Assembly: GCA_024691465.1 (NCBI GenBank) | Contig: JAILNO010000047.1 | Location: 1-21,599, forward strand | Direction: 5' to 3' | Length of the DNA: 21,599 nucleotides | Source: Pseudobutyrivibrio sp. | GTDB taxonomy: Bacteria; Bacillota_A; Clostridia; Lachnospirales; Lachnospiraceae | Shown: positions 1-7,489 of the stretch, piece by piece | How the letters are laid out: each line of letters opens with the position of its first letter | Position numbering within the stretch: the stretch's first letter is position 1 | Notes under the pieces: generated by a model | Told to the model about the DNA's origin: nothing | What the model saw: the letters and a program-made list of their open reading frames with translations, nothing else | Databases searched by the model: none | Program-made: the position numbers and the translations under genes

Positions 1-16
1 AACCTATGAAATTTGT

Positions 17-46
17 TTGATATAGGTGTCTAGTGATTTTTATAAA
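17..46 (+). promoter_or_regulatory. Putative sigma-A promoter for the exonuclease gene
   Basis: A TTGATA box (17-22) and a TATAAA box (41-46) are separated by 18 bases, about 80 bases before the exonuclease start. A second AT-rich box, TACAAT at 61-66, could also act as a -10 but has no clear -35 partner. This is a motif match only. Confidence 0.4.
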
Positions 47-125
47 CAAGTAATCTATGTTACAATAATAAAAACTACGAGAGATTCAGATTTTGCGGTC
101 TGTATTCTATATATTGGAGATTATT

Positions 126-1025
126 TTGGCTAAAGAAAACATTAATCAAACTAAAACTAAAAAGGTAAAGGGGCCTAGTCAGACTGCCCCTGCCGGTTAT
201 AAGGGCAAGAATCAAGCTTTCTTAGATGCTGAATATTTAAGTGCCAGATATAAGAAGAGTTCCATCGAGGATGTCATTTCAATAGGTGTGATTATTACCA
301 ATCCAGCCCATGTGGAGCTGGACCGATTCTATTCCACAGTACAGCTTAAGCCAGGGCACAAGCTGCCACCTCTTATTACAGAGCTTACGGGTCTCACTAA
401 TGAAGAGCTGGAGTTTGCACCTTCATATGAGGAGGTTATGACAGAGCTCATCAGACTCATCCGTAAGTATCAGGTAGGTAAGATCTGCGTATGGGGCGGC
501 GATAAGAACAGCTTCCAAAGGGATTATGAGTCCAGGGATTTAGAGAAGCCTCTCAAGCGCAGCGTAGCTAAGTTCATTAGTACTTTTGACAATATACAGA
601 AGGAAGTCAGTTTAGATATTACAGGAGGAGTAGATGCCAATCTATCCCTTGCAGATATGAAGACCATCTGTGGTCTCGGCGGTGTGGTAGAGCACAATGC
701 TTTAAGCGACGCCTTCGATATGCTTGAGTGCATCCGTATCATTGAGCAGGGGGCCATGAAGTACGATGGTGTCAAGGCAGCCGAGTATAAGAAGTTCAGA
801 GGAGAGTACGTTAAGAATCGTAGCTTCGCTGACTGTGACGAGGACAACGAGCTCATCATTCAATCCACTCTGGGTGAGGATTTCTATAATCAGCTTAAGA
901 AGCTAGACTTCCAGGATAACCCTAAGACTAAGGCCTTCTTGGATGATTTAGGATTCCTGTTAGGCAAAGGTGACGTGTACATGGGCACTTTCTCAGAGAT
1001 GATGGAAGAGAATTCAGATAATTAA
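126..1025 (+). CDS. DEDDh-family 3'-5' exonuclease (RNase T / Pol III epsilon-like)
   Basis: Probable nuclease of the DEDDh exonuclease superfamily, removing nucleotides from 3' ends of RNA or DNA with two metal ions. The DxE pair is visible at D34 and E36 (FLDAEY), a middle Asp at about D126 (VWGGDKNSF), and the closing HxxxxD motif at H190-D195 (HNALSD). All five catalytic positions are therefore present. The TTG at 126 is chosen because GGAG at 116-119 lies 6 bases before it; the frame stays open back to a TTG at 93, but that start has no good ribosome site. The protein is then 299 residues. The first 25 residues are Lys-rich and probably disordered. The C-terminal 80 residues lie outside the nuclease fold and I do not recognise them. 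The VWGGD block resembles KapD/ERI1-type members, but the substrate cannot be told. It is followed 71 bases later by a small gene. Confidence 0.8.
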   Translation: MAKENINQTKTKKVKGPSQTAPAGYKGKNQAFLDAEYLSARYKKSSIEDVISIGVIITNPAHVELDRFYSTVQLKPGHKLPPLITELTGLTNEELEFAPSYEEVMTELIRLIRKYQVGKICVWGGDKNSFQRDYESRDLEKPLKRSVAKFISTFDNIQKEVSLDITGGVDANLSLADMKTICGLGGVVEHNALSDAFDMLECIRIIEQGAMKYDGVKAAEYKKFRGEYVKNRSFADCDEDNELIIQSTLGEDFYNQLKKLDFQDNPKTKAFLDDLGFLLGKGDVYMGTFSEMMEENSDN

Positions 1026-1096
1026 CAGAATTGTCACACACAAGTCAATATACAAATGGTAGAATATGTATATCACATAGCAAGGAGGAAATGGTT

Positions 1097-1261
1097 ATGT
1101 TGGGTTATACATATTGCGCCATGTATAGAGGCGGAGATATTACCGATGAGGTTAAGAAAGAAATAGAACAGAAAAAGCAAGAGTTCAAGGAATATGTAGA
1201 GCAGCTTAACGATAACAAGGACAAGATTATCGATTTCGTTACCCGCATGCCGAAACAATAG
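1097..1261 (+). CDS. Small charged protein of 54 residues, unknown function
   Basis: I do not recognise this family. The frame is open from an upstream TTG at 1031, but the start at 1097 is chosen because AAGGAGG (1082-1088) is a near-perfect ribosome site 8 bases before it; the ATG at 1091 is too close. The product begins MLGYTYCAMYRGG and then forms a long Lys/Glu-rich amphipathic stretch (about residues 17-48) that should be helical and could be a coiled coil. A single Cys is at residue 7. There is no signal peptide or membrane segment. It lies between the exonuclease and a terminator, so it is probably the last gene of that transcript. The strong ribosome site supports real translation. 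Confidence 0.6.
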   Translation: MLGYTYCAMYRGGDITDEVKKEIEQKKQEFKEYVEQLNDNKDKIIDFVTRMPKQ

Positions 1262-1266
1262 CAAGC

Positions 1267-1300
1267 AAAAGGAGCCGACTGATGTCGACTCCTTTTATTA
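1267..1300. terminator. Bidirectional terminator between converging genes
   Basis: A 13-bp stem with one C-A mismatch (1267-1279 with 1284-1296) and a TGAT loop is flanked by AAAA on the left and TTTT on the right, so each strand ends in a U-run. It serves the 54-residue protein gene on the plus strand and the lipoprotein gene on the minus strand. Confidence 0.85.
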
Positions 1301-1315
1301 TTCCTATGAATGAAA

Positions 1316-1960
1316 TTATTCTGCTGAAACAGCAGTGAAATCTAATGTGTACTCAGTTCCATCCTCATCCTCTGTTGTGATTGTAAGGGAACCATCCTCA
1401 TTGATTACACCGTTGTCAACGAGTAACTCATCTGACTCATCATCTGAAGCTGTGAAAAGTACGCTGTTCTTAGATACCTTGTAAGAACCTGTAACCTGGT
1501 ACTCAGCAAGCTCATCGTCAAGTGATTCGAACTCTGAATCAAGCTCTGTCATAAGCTCATCTGAAAGAGCTGTGAAGAACTCATCAGCTGAATCGTAACC
1601 TACGAGCTGTGCCATCTCATCAGTGAAGTCTGCTCTAGTCATACCCTCTGACTCAAGAGCTGAGTCGATGATTGAATCCATATTGTCTGTGATAAGTGTC
1701 TTGAACTGATCCTTGAATGACTCTGGATCAAAAGCAAGTGTGAACTCATTCTCTTCTGTGAGGTTAAGAGTAACATCAACTGTTAATGAGCTCATGTCAA
1801 TTCCAAGTTGTTCTGCATCAGATAAGTCAGTATCTTCCATGAATTCTGAAATGTTCATAGATGCCTTATAATCACCTGAAATGTCCTTCTCGCCACAGCC
1901 TGTGAATACTGTAGCTACTGTAGCGATAGTTGCTAGCAATAGTGCTAATTTCTTTTTCAT
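1316..1960 (-). CDS. Predicted secreted lipoprotein, acidic, unknown function
   Basis: The N-terminus is a lipoprotein signal peptide: MKKK, a hydrophobic run to about residue 19, then FTGC with Cys22 as the likely lipidated residue. The mature protein (about 190 residues) is strongly acidic, with many Asp/Glu and very few Lys/Arg. It has alternating strand-like segments such as the DGSLTITTEDEDGTEYTLDF end, which suggests a small beta-rich extracellular domain. The ribosome site AAAGGAG lies 6 bases before the ATG. The gene stands alone on the minus strand, converging on the shared terminator at 1267-1300 and diverging from the flavin reductase gene. I do not recognise the domain; it resembles the many clostridial small lipoproteins of unknown role. 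No catalytic motif is seen. Confidence 0.75.
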   Translation of the reverse strand: MKKKLALLLATIATVATVFTGCGEKDISGDYKASMNISEFMEDTDLSDAEQLGIDMSSLTVDVTLNLTEENEFTLAFDPESFKDQFKTLITDNMDSIIDSALESEGMTRADFTDEMAQLVGYDSADEFFTALSDELMTELDSEFESLDDELAEYQVTGSYKVSKNSVLFTASDDESDELLVDNGVINEDGSLTITTEDEDGTEYTLDFTAVSAE

Positions 1961-2030
1961 ACTGGTCTCCTTTAAAATAAAATATTGAGTAATGTGTTAG
2001 GAATCTACACAATACAAGGGAAAATATATG

Positions 2031-2039
2031 TGCTATAAT
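2031..2039 (+). promoter_or_regulatory. Extended -10 promoter element (TGCTATAAT)
   Basis: The sequence TGCTATAAT matches the extended -10 form TGnTATAAT, with the perfect TATAAT at 2034-2039. No convincing -35 is seen, as is typical of extended -10 promoters. Transcription would start near 2046, leaving a leader of about 80 bases before the flavin reductase gene. Confidence 0.5.
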
Positions 2040-2127
2040 AACACACAATCGTGAGTATATCATGATAGTTAAAATTAGTAAACTATTTTTTGCTTCTATA
2101 TTAATGGATTTTTTTAGGAGATTTTTG

Positions 2128-2703
2128 ATGGCTAAGCAATTGTGGAAACCAGGCAATATGATATATCCTCTTCCAGCTGTTATGGTTACATGCCGTGACA
2201 AGGAAGGTATTGATAATGTATTTACCGTGGCTTGGACAGGTACAGTATGCACTAATCCGCCTATGGCCTACATTTCTGTTAGACCTAGCAGGCACTCATA
2301 CCATATGATTAAGGAGACTGGTGAGTTCGTCATCAATCTCACCACAGAGGAGCTGGCTTATGCTACTGATTTCTGCGGTGTGCGAAGTGGCCGAGATATT
2401 GATAAGTTTAAGGCTTGCAATCTACACAAGGAGCAGGCTACACATGTGAGTGCGCCTATGCTTGTAGAGTCTCCTGTCAATATAGAATGCAGGGTTAAGG
2501 AGGCTCATGAGTACGGTAGTCACACTATGTTTGTGGCTGATGTGCTGGCCGTTCATGCCGATGAGCAGTACATGAATGAGACAGGGAAGTTTCAGCTTGA
2601 GATGTCCAATCCCCTTGCATATTCTCATGGCACATACTTTGGCTTGACTAATCCGAAGGGTACCTTTGGATATTCAATAAAGAAAGAAGGAAAGAAGAAA
2701 TGA
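2128..2703 (+). CDS. Flavin reductase-like (FMN-binding) family protein
   Basis: The product (191 residues) resembles the flavin reductase-like domain family (DIM6/NtaB type), FMN-binding split-barrel proteins that reduce flavin or act as small oxidoreductases. Supporting segments are the N-terminal LPAVMVTCRDKEG strand, VFTVAWTGTVCTNPPMAYISVRPSRHS, TGEFVINLTTEEL, and the late MFVADVLAVHAD strand. The frame is open from 2062, but AGGAG at 2116-2120 lies 7 bases before the ATG at 2128, and the domain begins there (MAKQLWKPGNM). The stop overlaps the next ATG (ATGA at 2700-2703), so translation is coupled to the aminopeptidase gene. The physiological substrate is unknown. Confidence 0.82.
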   Translation: MAKQLWKPGNMIYPLPAVMVTCRDKEGIDNVFTVAWTGTVCTNPPMAYISVRPSRHSYHMIKETGEFVINLTTEELAYATDFCGVRSGRDIDKFKACNLHKEQATHVSAPMLVESPVNIECRVKEAHEYGSHTMFVADVLAVHADEQYMNETGKFQLEMSNPLAYSHGTYFGLTNPKGTFGYSIKKEGKKK

Positions 2704-4004
2704 ACAAGACAGTAAAAGGATTATTTGAATTTATAGAGGAGAGCCCATCTCAGTTCCATGTGGTTGCCAATGAGAGACAGAGATTCTTAGATAATGGATT
2801 CACTGAGCTTTCAGAGGCTAGAGAGTGGGAGCTTGAGCTAGGCAAGAATTATTTCGTCACCAGAAATGGATCATCTATCCTTGCATTCAGGATGCCTAAG
2901 AAAGAGATGAGAAGCTTCATGATTATGGCTTCCCACAGTGATTCTCCTACCTTTAGAATAAAGGAGCAGCCTGAGATGAAAGAGGGCCACTATGTTAAGC
3001 TCAACACTGAGAAGTACGGCGGCATGCTCATGGCTCCATGGTTCGATAGACCACTATCCATTGCAGGTAGAGTTATCATCAGAACTAAGTCAGGTATTGA
3101 GACTAAGTTACTTGATTTCGATAGAGATTTATGTATGCTCCCTTCCCTTGCAATTCACATGAATCGCGAGGCTAATGATGGATATAAGTACAATCCTCAG
3201 AAGGACTTACTTCCTCTCATATCTATGGAGGAGGACTTCTGCCTTAAGAAGCTTGTGGCTAAGGAGCTTTCGGTTAAGGAAGAGGATATAATCGGTTCGG
3301 ATCTGTTCTTATATAATAGAGAGCCTGGTAAGGTATGGGGCGCTAATGATGAGTTCATCTCCATCAGAAGATTAGATGATCTACAGTGTTCATACAGTTC
3401 TATGACAGGACTACTTGCTGCTAAGAATACTGATACAGCAGTTCAGATTCACGTAACTTTTGACAACGAAGAAGTAGGTAGTGGCACTAAGCAGGGTGCA
3501 GATTCTACCTTCCTATATGATACTCTGGTTCGCATCAATGAGGCTATGGGCGGCAGCAATTCCAGCCTGCTTACAGCTATCGCTAATTCCTTCATGGTAT
3601 CAGCTGACAATGCTCACGCTCTACACCCTAATTATCCAGAGAAGAGCGACCCTACTAACAAGGTATATATCAATGAGGGCGTGGTTGTTAAGTTCAATGC
3701 CAACCAGAAGTACATGACAGATGGCTTAGCTTATGCAATATTCACTGAATTATGCAATAGGGCTAAGGTGCCATATCAGACATTTGTAAACCGTTCAGAT
3801 GTAGCTGGTGGCTCTACTTTAGGCAACATTTCTAATGCTCATGTGTCTATAAATGGTGTAGATATCGGATTGGCACAGCTTGCTATGCACTCACCTTATG
3901 AGACAGCTGGTGTGAAAGATACTGAATTTTTATGCAAAATTGCAACTAAATTTTACGAAACTGTCATTGCAAATATATCTGGCTCAGACTATACTTTAGA
4001 GTGA
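2700..4004 (+). CDS. apeB: M18 family aminopeptidase
   Basis: A cytoplasmic di-zinc aminopeptidase of the M18 family, which usually removes N-terminal acidic or neutral residues from peptides. Metal and catalytic motifs are in order: SHSD (H79, D81), FDNEEVGSGT (D255, catalytic-type E257 with E258), SADNAHA (D303) followed by HPNYPEKSDPTNKVYINEGVVVK, and MHSPYE near the C-terminus (H397). The length of 434 residues is normal for bacterial M18 enzymes, so it looks complete. The start overlaps the flavin reductase stop by four bases, with a GAAGGAAAG purine-rich ribosome site inside that gene. Natural substrates and any link to its neighbours are unknown. Confidence 0.93.
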   Translation: MNKTVKGLFEFIEESPSQFHVVANERQRFLDNGFTELSEAREWELELGKNYFVTRNGSSILAFRMPKKEMRSFMIMASHSDSPTFRIKEQPEMKEGHYVKLNTEKYGGMLMAPWFDRPLSIAGRVIIRTKSGIETKLLDFDRDLCMLPSLAIHMNREANDGYKYNPQKDLLPLISMEEDFCLKKLVAKELSVKEEDIIGSDLFLYNREPGKVWGANDEFISIRRLDDLQCSYSSMTGLLAAKNTDTAVQIHVTFDNEEVGSGTKQGADSTFLYDTLVRINEAMGGSNSSLLTAIANSFMVSADNAHALHPNYPEKSDPTNKVYINEGVVVKFNANQKYMTDGLAYAIFTELCNRAKVPYQTFVNRSDVAGGSTLGNISNAHVSINGVDIGLAQLAMHSPYETAGVKDTEFLCKIATKFYETVIANISGSDYTLE

Positions 4005-4056
4005 TTTTGGCACTTTTAGTATAGTTGGATACAGTTGCAGTGGGAGGATAATAAAA

Positions 4057-4836
4057 ATGCAATTTAGGCCATGTATTGACATTCATAATGGGAAGGTCAA
4101 GCAGATAGTGGGGGCTACCATATCTGATCTTGGCAAGTTAGATGGGCAGCCAGAAGAGAATTTCGTAGCAGATAAGGATGCGGCTTATTATGCTACACTT
4201 TATAGGGCTGACGGACTTCGTGGCGGTCATATTATTAATCTTAATATGAAGGGTACTGCTGAATACGAGGCATCGAGAGTTGAGGCACTGAACGCACTTA
4301 AGGCATATCCAGGTGGTATGCAATACGGCGGTGGCGTTGATGATATCAATGCCAATGAATACATTCAAGCAGGAGCAAGCCATGTGATAGTTACCTCTTA
4401 TGTATTCAATGATGGTCGTGTAGATTACGATGCACTCAAGCGCATTTCAAGTGCTGTGGGAAGAGAGCATCTGGTACTTGATTTATCCTGCACCAGGATA
4501 GATGATAAGTTCTTTATTGTCACAGATCGTTGGCAGAAGGTATCTAAGGAGATTATCACATACAATTTCTTAGATAGATTGGCAGATTACTGCGATGAGT
4601 TCCTTATCCACGCAGCCGATGTGGAGGGACGAGGCAGTGGCATAGATAGAGATTTAGTTAGTTTTCTAGCTAATTACAAGAGAGTTCCTGTTACCTACGC
4701 AGGCGGTGTGTCTGACTACGGAGATATAGAGCTCATCAGTTATCTCAGTGATAACAACATGGACTACACAGTTGGTTCTTGTTTAGACCTATTCGGAGGT
4801 AACATTTCTTACGATAGACTTGTGAAAGCCGTTTAA
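4057..4836 (+). CDS. hisA: Phosphoribosylformimino-AICAR ribotide isomerase, eukaryotic (HIS6) type
   Basis: Predicted fourth-step enzyme of histidine synthesis, converting ProFAR to PRFAR by an Amadori rearrangement in a beta/alpha barrel. From memory, the sequence follows the yeast HIS6 subfamily rather than ordinary bacterial HisA: CIDIHNGKVKQIVG near the N-terminus (Asp8), a YYATLYR segment, QYGGGVDD, LVLDLSC (Asp142), EFLIHAADVEG, VPVTYAGGV, and a closing GSCLDLFGGN. The length of 259 residues fits that subfamily. The ribosome site GGGAGG (4042-4047) is 9 bases before the ATG. A weak promoter-like pair, TTGGCA (4007-4012) and TACAGT (4030-4035), lies in the 52-base gap after the aminopeptidase gene. 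No other his gene is in the window, so the gene is separated from any histidine operon here. Confidence 0.88.
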   Translation: MQFRPCIDIHNGKVKQIVGATISDLGKLDGQPEENFVADKDAAYYATLYRADGLRGGHIINLNMKGTAEYEASRVEALNALKAYPGGMQYGGGVDDINANEYIQAGASHVIVTSYVFNDGRVDYDALKRISSAVGREHLVLDLSCTRIDDKFFIVTDRWQKVSKEIITYNFLDRLADYCDEFLIHAADVEGRGSGIDRDLVSFLANYKRVPVTYAGGVSDYGDIELISYLSDNNMDYTVGSCLDLFGGNISYDRLVKAV

Positions 4837-4860
4837 TATTTACATTTTAAGGAGGCGTAT

Positions 4861-6075
4861 ATGTTCAAGGTAAACACTAATTTCGGTAAGCTCCCAGGTA
4901 GCTACCTATTCTCAACAATTGCTAAGAAGGTAGCAGCATATCAGGAAGCTAATCCTAATGCAGATATCATTCGACTTGGTATTGGTGATGTTACACAGCC
5001 AATTGCACCAGCGATGATTAATGCACTTCATGGCGCTGTTGATGAGATGGCTAGTGCAGATACATTCCATGGCTATGCTCCAGATTTAGGATATCCATTC
5101 CTACGTGAGGCAATTGCTAAGAATGATTATCAGGCTAGAGGTTGTGATATTTCTTCAGACGAGATCTTCGTATCAGACGGAGCTAAGTCTGATTCAGCTG
5201 ATATTCAGGAGCTTTTCGCTGCAGATGTTAAGATTGCAGTATGTGATCCTGTATATCCAGTATATGTAGATTCTAATGTAATGGCAGGCAGATGCGGCAC
5301 ATACAATGAGGCTACTCAGAAGTGGTCTGACATTATCTACATGCCTACTACAGCAGAGAATAAGTTCGTTCCAGAGTTCCCTAAGGAGACTCCAGACGTC
5401 ATCTATCTATGCTTACCTAACAATCCTACAGGTACTACTCTCACTAAGAGCCAGTTACAGCTATGGGTTGATTATGCTAACAAGAATGGCTCATTAATTA
5501 TCTTTGATGCAGCTTATGAAGCATATATTTCAGAGGCTGATGTACCTCATTCTATCTATGAGTGTACAGGAGCTCGCACTTGCGCTATCGAGATCCACTC
5601 ATTCTCTAAGAATGCTGGTTTCACAGGCGTACGTCTGGGCTACACAGTAGTTCCTAAGGATCTGGTATTCGATGGTGTGTCATTACACGGTATGTGGGCA
5701 CGTCGCCACGGAACTAAGTTCAACGGCGCTCCATACATCATCCAGAGAGCTGGTGAGGCAGTATACTCTAAGGAGGGACAGGAGCAGATCCGTCAGCAGG
5801 TAGGCTACTACATGAACAATGCTAAGACTATCTACACAGGCCTTAAGGATGCAGGTTACGAGGTATACGGTGGTGTCAATGCACCTTATATCTGGCTTAA
5901 GACACCAGACCAGATGACATCATGGGATTTCTTCGATCACCTTCTTAACAATGTGCAGGTGGTTGGTACTCCTGGTGCAGGATTCGGTCCTTCAGGTGAG
6001 GGTTACTTCAGACTGACAGCGTTCGGTTCTGCTGAGAATACAGCTAGAGCAATTGAGAGAATCAAAAACCTCTAA
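4861..6075 (+). CDS. dapL: LL-diaminopimelate aminotransferase
   Basis: A PLP-dependent class I/II fold aminotransferase that makes LL-diaminopimelate from tetrahydrodipicolinate and glutamate. It bypasses the succinylase/acetylase steps of lysine and peptidoglycan precursor synthesis. Family-typical segments are the N-terminal NTNFGKLPGSYLFSTIAKKV, RLGIGDVTQP, DTFHGYAPDLGYPFLREAI, and CLPNNPTGTT. The PLP-binding Lys250 lies in SFSKNAGFTGVRLG. At 404 residues it is the usual length. GGAGG (4851-4855) sits 5 bases before the ATG. It follows hisA by 24 bases and is the last gene before the terminator at 6083-6115, so it is probably co-transcribed with hisA. Codon use favours GCT/ACA/CCA type codons, as in highly expressed genes. 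Confidence 0.95.
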   Translation: MFKVNTNFGKLPGSYLFSTIAKKVAAYQEANPNADIIRLGIGDVTQPIAPAMINALHGAVDEMASADTFHGYAPDLGYPFLREAIAKNDYQARGCDISSDEIFVSDGAKSDSADIQELFAADVKIAVCDPVYPVYVDSNVMAGRCGTYNEATQKWSDIIYMPTTAENKFVPEFPKETPDVIYLCLPNNPTGTTLTKSQLQLWVDYANKNGSLIIFDAAYEAYISEADVPHSIYECTGARTCAIEIHSFSKNAGFTGVRLGYTVVPKDLVFDGVSLHGMWARRHGTKFNGAPYIIQRAGEAVYSKEGQEQIRQQVGYYMNNAKTIYTGLKDAGYEVYGGVNAPYIWLKTPDQMTSWDFFDHLLNNVQVVGTPGAGFGPSGEGYFRLTAFGSAENTARAIERIKNL

Positions 6076-6082
6076 GATTTAT

Positions 6083-6115
6083 GGGCTAGGGAATTAACTT
6101 TCCCTGGCCCTTTTG
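6083..6115 (+). terminator. Rho-independent terminator after dapL
   Basis: An 11-bp stem with one G-U pair (6083-6093 with 6100-6110) and a 6-base loop is followed by TTTTGTTATT. It ends only 13 bases before the ATG of the next gene. Confidence 0.88.
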
Positions 6116-6122
6116 TTATTAT
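6094..6122 (+). promoter_or_regulatory. Possible promoter inside the dapL terminator, for the araR-like gene
   Basis: TTAACT (6094-6099, in the terminator loop) and TATTAT (6117-6122) are 17 bases apart. A start point about 7 bases after the -10 box would fall on or next to the ATG at 6129. Motif match only; no alternative promoter fits between the terminator and the gene. Confidence 0.35.
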
Positions 6123-6128
6123 ATATTC

Positions 6129-7196
6129 ATGATTAATTCCAAGTATGAACTCATAATTAAAGATATTAAGAGAGCTATTAACTCGGGCAAGTACGAGGCT
6201 GATACTAAGATTCCTTCCGAGAATCAATTGTCTAAGGAGTATGGAGTCAGCCGTCAGACTGTCAGGAAGGCTCTTATAGCCCTTGAAGAGGAGGGCTTTT
6301 TATATGCCAAGCATGGCAGCGGTACCTTTGTTAAGAAGCGTATGGTTAAGAAGGGACACAGCAAGAATATAGCTGTAGTCTCTACCTATATGTCAGATTA
6401 TATTTTCCCTAGGGTTATTCAGGGTATCAATCAGGTGCTTGATGACAATGGCTACAGTATACTGCTTAAGACCACCAATAACTCCCGCAAGGGAGAGGCC
6501 TGGTGTATGGAGGAACTGTTATCTAAGAATATAGACGGTATGCTCATCGAGCCTAGCCAGAGTGCCATCAGCTGTCAGCATCAGGTACTGTATGATCAGA
6601 TGGATGCCATGGGTATACCATATGTGTTCATCCAGGGGTGCTATGAGGCTATGATGGATAGACCATATGTTATGCTGGATGATGTGGAGGGAGGCAGGCT
6701 TATCACTGAGCATCTGCTTAATCTGGGCCACAGAAGGATAGCAGGTATTTTTAAGGCTGATGATGTACAGGGTATACTCAGGCACAAGGGGTATGTCAAG
6801 GCATTGGCTCAGGCTGGCGTAGCTTACGATCCTGATTTGGTCATCTGGTATCACACTAAGGATAAGAGCATGAAGCCTATGGAGGGTTTGCTTAAGATAT
6901 TTGAGAATGGAATCTCCTGTCAGGCTGTGGTCTGTTACAATGACGAGATTGCAGCAGATGTCATTAAGGGACTTCGCAATATCGGTCGTAATGTGCCTCA
7001 TGACATATCGGTTACAGGATTTGATAATTCCCTGCTTGCTCACAGTAAGGGCATCACCACTATAGCTCACCCACAGGAGGAGCTTGGTAAGAAAGCAGCG
7101 GAGACTTTGCTTGGATTAATAGATGGAAGTATATCTAAGAAGGATGCGCATGTGCTCCTAGAGCCACAGCTTGTGGAGAGGAGATCATGCTTCTAG
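6129..7196 (+). CDS. araR: AraR-like transcriptional repressor (GntR-type HTH plus LacI-type sensor)
   Basis: A sugar-responsive repressor. Residues 1-70 form a GntR winged helix-turn-helix (KIPSENQLSKEYGVSRQTVRKAL, then GFLYAKHGSGTFV). Residues about 78-350 form a LacI/periplasmic-binding-protein-like sensor (STYMSDYIFPRVIQGI, HLLNLGHRRIAGIFKADD, VVCYNDEIA, ISVTGFDNS). This fusion, and several segments recalled from Bacillus subtilis AraR, support AraR, the arabinose-responsive repressor. The start matches the N-terminus of AraR, but no Shine-Dalgarno sequence precedes it: the upstream bases are the tail of the dapL terminator plus TTATTATATATTC. No arabinose gene is nearby, so it probably acts in trans and its ligand is inferred only. 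It is monocistronic, ending at a perfect terminator at 7214-7243. Confidence 0.85.
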   Translation: MINSKYELIIKDIKRAINSGKYEADTKIPSENQLSKEYGVSRQTVRKALIALEEEGFLYAKHGSGTFVKKRMVKKGHSKNIAVVSTYMSDYIFPRVIQGINQVLDDNGYSILLKTTNNSRKGEAWCMEELLSKNIDGMLIEPSQSAISCQHQVLYDQMDAMGIPYVFIQGCYEAMMDRPYVMLDDVEGGRLITEHLLNLGHRRIAGIFKADDVQGILRHKGYVKALAQAGVAYDPDLVIWYHTKDKSMKPMEGLLKIFENGISCQAVVCYNDEIAADVIKGLRNIGRNVPHDISVTGFDNSLLAHSKGITTIAHPQEELGKKAAETLLGLIDGSISKKDAHVLLEPQLVERRSCF

Positions 7197-7213
7197 AGTT
7201 TAATAAGTGCAAT

Positions 7214-7243
7214 AAAAAAGACGCCGGCGGAGGCGTCTTTTTT
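7214..7243. terminator. Perfect rho-independent terminator after the araR-like gene
   Basis: A perfect 12-bp stem (7214-7225 with 7232-7243) closes a GGCGGA loop. The lower stem is A6 paired with T6, so it can terminate from either side. Confidence 0.93.
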
Positions 7244-7442
7244 AAAAGGGAGAATAATGTTATGAAAAAAATGGTTCATCGCTTCTGTCTTGCGATGTAA
7301 TTATAATACCCTGTAAATCTGAAGGAAAAATGTAAGATCTGTGAATAAAGCTTATAAAATAAAGAGATTATTTGTGAATTGCTTACCGTTTGAATATACA
7401 GAAGAAAGACGTTAAACAATATAACTCAATTACTCCAATATA
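7244..7442. other. Non-coding stretch between two terminators
   Basis: About 200 AT-rich bases with no long reading frame. It contains a possible 12-codon reading frame (7262-7300), a lone TATAAT box at 7302-7307 without a clear -35, and two TGTGAA hexamers at 7340 and 7373, 33 bases apart. Nothing else is recognisable. Confidence 0.5.
7262..7300 (+). CDS. Possible 12-residue micropeptide
   Basis: An ATG at 7262 starts a 12-codon frame (MKKMVHRFCLAM) ending in TAA. A good ribosome site, GGGAG at 7248-7252, lies 9 bases upstream. A two-codon frame (ATG TTA TGA, 7257-7265) overlaps its start. It sits just after a strong terminator and no clear promoter precedes it, so it may be chance; the ribosome site is the only support. 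Confidence 0.2.
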   Translation: MKKMVHRFCLAM

Positions 7443-7469
7443 AAAGAGCCTGCATCCGGCAGGCTCTTT
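7443..7469. terminator. Terminator of the minus-strand motility peptide gene
   Basis: A perfect 11-bp stem (7443-7453 with 7459-7469), AAAGAGCCTGC paired with GCAGGCTCTTT. The U-rich run is better on the minus strand (CTCTTTTATATT), which fits termination of the gene at 7490-7687; on the plus strand only three T follow. Confidence 0.85.
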
Positions 7470-7489
7470 GGTAAAAACCAAATACATAA

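Noticed and set aside
2065..2091. ATAGTT / AACTAT hairpin followed by a T-run in the flavin reductase leader
   Set aside because: The stem is six A/T-rich pairs and too weak for a terminator or riboswitch; chance in AT-rich DNA is likely.
1872..2252. Minus-strand open frame of 126 codons overlapping the lipoprotein start
   Set aside because: It crosses the divergent intergenic region and overlaps two supported genes; it has no domain or ribosome site.
6519..7070. Minus-strand open frame of 183 codons
   Set aside because: It lies wholly inside the araR-like gene, on the opposite strand, with no recognisable motif or ribosome site.
7302..7469. Possible small RNA from TATAAT (7302) to the hairpin at 7443-7469
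   Set aside because: There is no -35 partner, and the hairpin has only three T on the plus strand; it fits better as the minus-strand terminator of the motility peptide gene.
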